From: Clostridiales bacterium UBA7573
GTDB lineage: Bacteria; Bacillota; Clostridia; Oscillospirales; CAG-272
Assembly (NCBI GenBank): GCA_002477905.1
Contig: DLLB01000029.1
Coordinates: 2,090-9,067 of the forward strand
Length of the DNA: 6,978 bases
Reading direction: 5' to 3'
The notes below the pieces were generated by a model. It was not told the DNA's origin and ran no database searches. It was given only the letters and a program-made list of their open reading frames with translations. A program made the position numbers and the translations under genes. Shown one piece after another: positions 6,213 to 6,978 of the stretch; position 1 is the first letter of the stretch; the number at the start of each line of letters is the position of its first letter.

Positions 6213-6433
6213 CGGAAGTGCTCGTCGGATGCCTGTCCGTTCTGGGTACTCTGCTCGGCTCGCTCGGCGGCATTTTAGTCTCCTCCAAGCTCACCAACTA
6301 CCGGTTACAGCAGTTGGAGAATAAGGTGTCCGTCCACAACCAATTCGCCATGCGCCTGCCGGTTCTGGAGGAAAAGATCACGGAGCTTTTCCATCGGCTC
6401 GCACGCGTGGAACATACCGAATATCCCGATTGA
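6209..6433 (+). CDS. XhlA/holin-accessory-like small membrane protein with coiled coil
   Basis: This 74-residue protein has one hydrophobic Gly-rich segment at 3-25 (VLVGCLSVLGTLLGSLGGILV) followed by a charged, probably coiled-coil helix (about 28-70, with LTNYRLQQLENKVSVHNQ and LPVLEEKITELFHRLARVEH). This plan and the TNYRLxQLExKVxxHN element are typical of small phage proteins encoded beside holins (XhlA/haemolysin-like and related DUF families), which help the holin permeabilise the membrane. GGAGG lies 7 bases before the ATG, and the start overlaps the previous stop by 4 bases. The order is swapped from some phages, where an XhlA-like protein overlaps an XhlB holin. Family is judged by eye. 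Confidence 0.72.
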   Translation: MTEVLVGCLSVLGTLLGSLGGILVSSKLTNYRLQQLENKVSVHNQFAMRLPVLEEKITELFHRLARVEHTEYPD

Positions 6434-6449
6434 GAAAGGAGGGAATCTG

Positions 6450-6740
6450 ATGAATCTGACCGATCTGCTCTGCGCAATTCTTTCGCTTGCGTCCGTCGTC
6501 GTGACCACATTTCTGGTTCCGCTGTTACGCGCGAAACTTTCCGACGCTTCGCTTGCCCGCCTCAAAGACTGGGCAGGCGTCGCGGTAAACGCTGCCGAAC
6601 AGCTCTATGGCTCCGCTTCCGGCGCGAAAAAGAAAGCGTTCGTTCTGTCGTTTTTGGAAAAGCGCGGCTTCCATGTCGATTCCGACGCCGTAAACGCCGC
6701 CATCGAAAACGCCGTCCGGCGTTTGAAAGAAGCGGCTTAA
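6450..6740 (+). CDS. Phage holin, LLH family
   Basis: This 96-residue protein fits LLH holins in length and pattern: an N-terminal membrane segment (about 4-27, LLCAILSLASVVVTTFLVPLL), then RAKLSDASLARLKDWAGVAVNAAEQLY (28-53), the GAKKKAFVLSFLEKRGF block (58-74) and a C-terminal helix DAVNAAIENAVRRLKEAA. Holins form inner-membrane lesions that let endolysin out at lysis. AAAGGAGGG lies 6 bases before ATG 6450, the strongest ribosome binding site in the cassette, which suggests high output. It is the last gene; no endolysin gene follows before the terminator. Confidence 0.9.
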   Translation: MNLTDLLCAILSLASVVVTTFLVPLLRAKLSDASLARLKDWAGVAVNAAEQLYGSASGAKKKAFVLSFLEKRGFHVDSDAVNAAIENAVRRLKEAA

Positions 6741-6815
6741 AGCGCACGACCGAAAGGGCAAGGACGCGGCGCATGCCATGCGGAAAGCATAAGCCGCTCC
6801 CCGCAAAACGAAAAG

Positions 6816-6854
6816 AGACACACGCTCCGGTTTTCCGGAGGGTGTGTCTTTTTT
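6816..6854 (+). terminator. Strong rho-independent terminator closing the phage-like cassette
   Basis: AGACACAC (6816-6823) pairs with GTGTGTCT (6842-6849) and CTCCGG (6825-6830) with CCGGAG (6835-6840), around a TTTT loop; one G-G mismatch interrupts the stem. At least five T follow (6850-6854), and A-rich sequence on the left allows some function on the other strand. It lies 75 bases after the holin stop. Confidence 0.9.
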
Positions 6855-6883
6855 ATGGGTACGGATTTCTCAGAGGGAACTTT

Positions 6884-6941
6884 TTATTTCAAAGTTTTCG
6901 CGGGGATGGTAAGGGGAGCCTTTTGCAAAAGGTTCCCCTTA
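6884..6941 (-). repeat. Dispersed hairpin repeat, complete inverted copy at the right edge
   Basis: The reverse complement matches 1894-1950 along almost its whole length, and 6899-6920 is the exact reverse complement of bases 1-22. The palindromic part (6910-6941) forms a stem of about 15 bp with one G-T pair. It lies just beyond the cassette terminator, so it is unlikely to be in the main transcript. The remaining bases to 6978 are T-rich and hold nothing I can identify. Confidence 0.85.
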
Positions 6942-6978
6942 CAAAGGATAAGATTTCTTCTTTCTTTTTGTCCGTCCG

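Noticed and set aside
1..6941. The window as a transposon bounded by inverted repeats
   Set aside because: The repeats at the ends also occur internally, no transposase or target duplication is seen, and dispersed intergenic repeats explain the pattern more simply.
6773..6978. Open plus-strand frame starting at ATG 6773 and running off the window
   Set aside because: It reads straight through the strong terminator and the dispersed repeat and has no well-placed ribosome binding site.
1..6978. CRISPR array, tRNA or rRNA
   Set aside because: No regularly spaced repeats with unique spacers and no cloverleaf or rRNA-like conserved segments were seen on either strand.

Overview
The window looks like chromosomal DNA of a moderately GC-rich gut-type Firmicute. 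A Clostridia (Oscillospirales/Christensenellales-like) source is an inference from AAAGGA-type ribosome binding sites, a sigma-A promoter, a BspA/LLH-holin style phage module and hairpin-bearing intergenic repeats. The sequence alone does not give species or genus.

Layout: the left half (114-4052) is a minus-strand carbohydrate-type locus. Transcription starts from a good promoter near 4123. It reads first a 666-residue protein of the DUF4964/DUF5127/DUF4965/DUF1793 ('glutaminase A-like') family, then a 575-residue family 2 glycoside hydrolase, and ends at a hairpin terminator at 38-85. Neither protein has a signal peptide, so both probably act in the cytoplasm on imported material. The 210-base gap between them is filled by two hairpin-forming intergenic elements. 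The promoter has a dyad over the predicted start point, phased A/T tracts, and direct repeats further upstream, which suggests local regulation.

The right half (4399-6740) is a compact plus-strand, phage-derived cassette of five genes with overlaps or short gaps. In order they are: a fibre-like protein (baseplate-like N-terminus, collagen-like GXY segment, YadA-head-like repeats), a BspA-LRR-like tail/receptor-binding protein, an 83-residue unknown, a small one-TM coiled-coil XhlA/holin-accessory-like protein, and an LLH-family holin. A strong terminator (6816-6854) closes it. No capsid, terminase, portal, integrase or endolysin gene is present, so it looks like an isolated tail-tip-plus-holin island: a prophage remnant, the end of a split prophage, or a domesticated module.

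A dispersed hairpin repeat of about 57 bp occurs at the right edge (6884-6941) and in the GH2 upstream gap (about 1894-1950). A truncated copy lies at the left edge (1-29). The edge copies are in opposite orientation, each just beyond a related CACAC/GTGTG terminator, so the whole window is framed by similar terminator-plus-repeat units.
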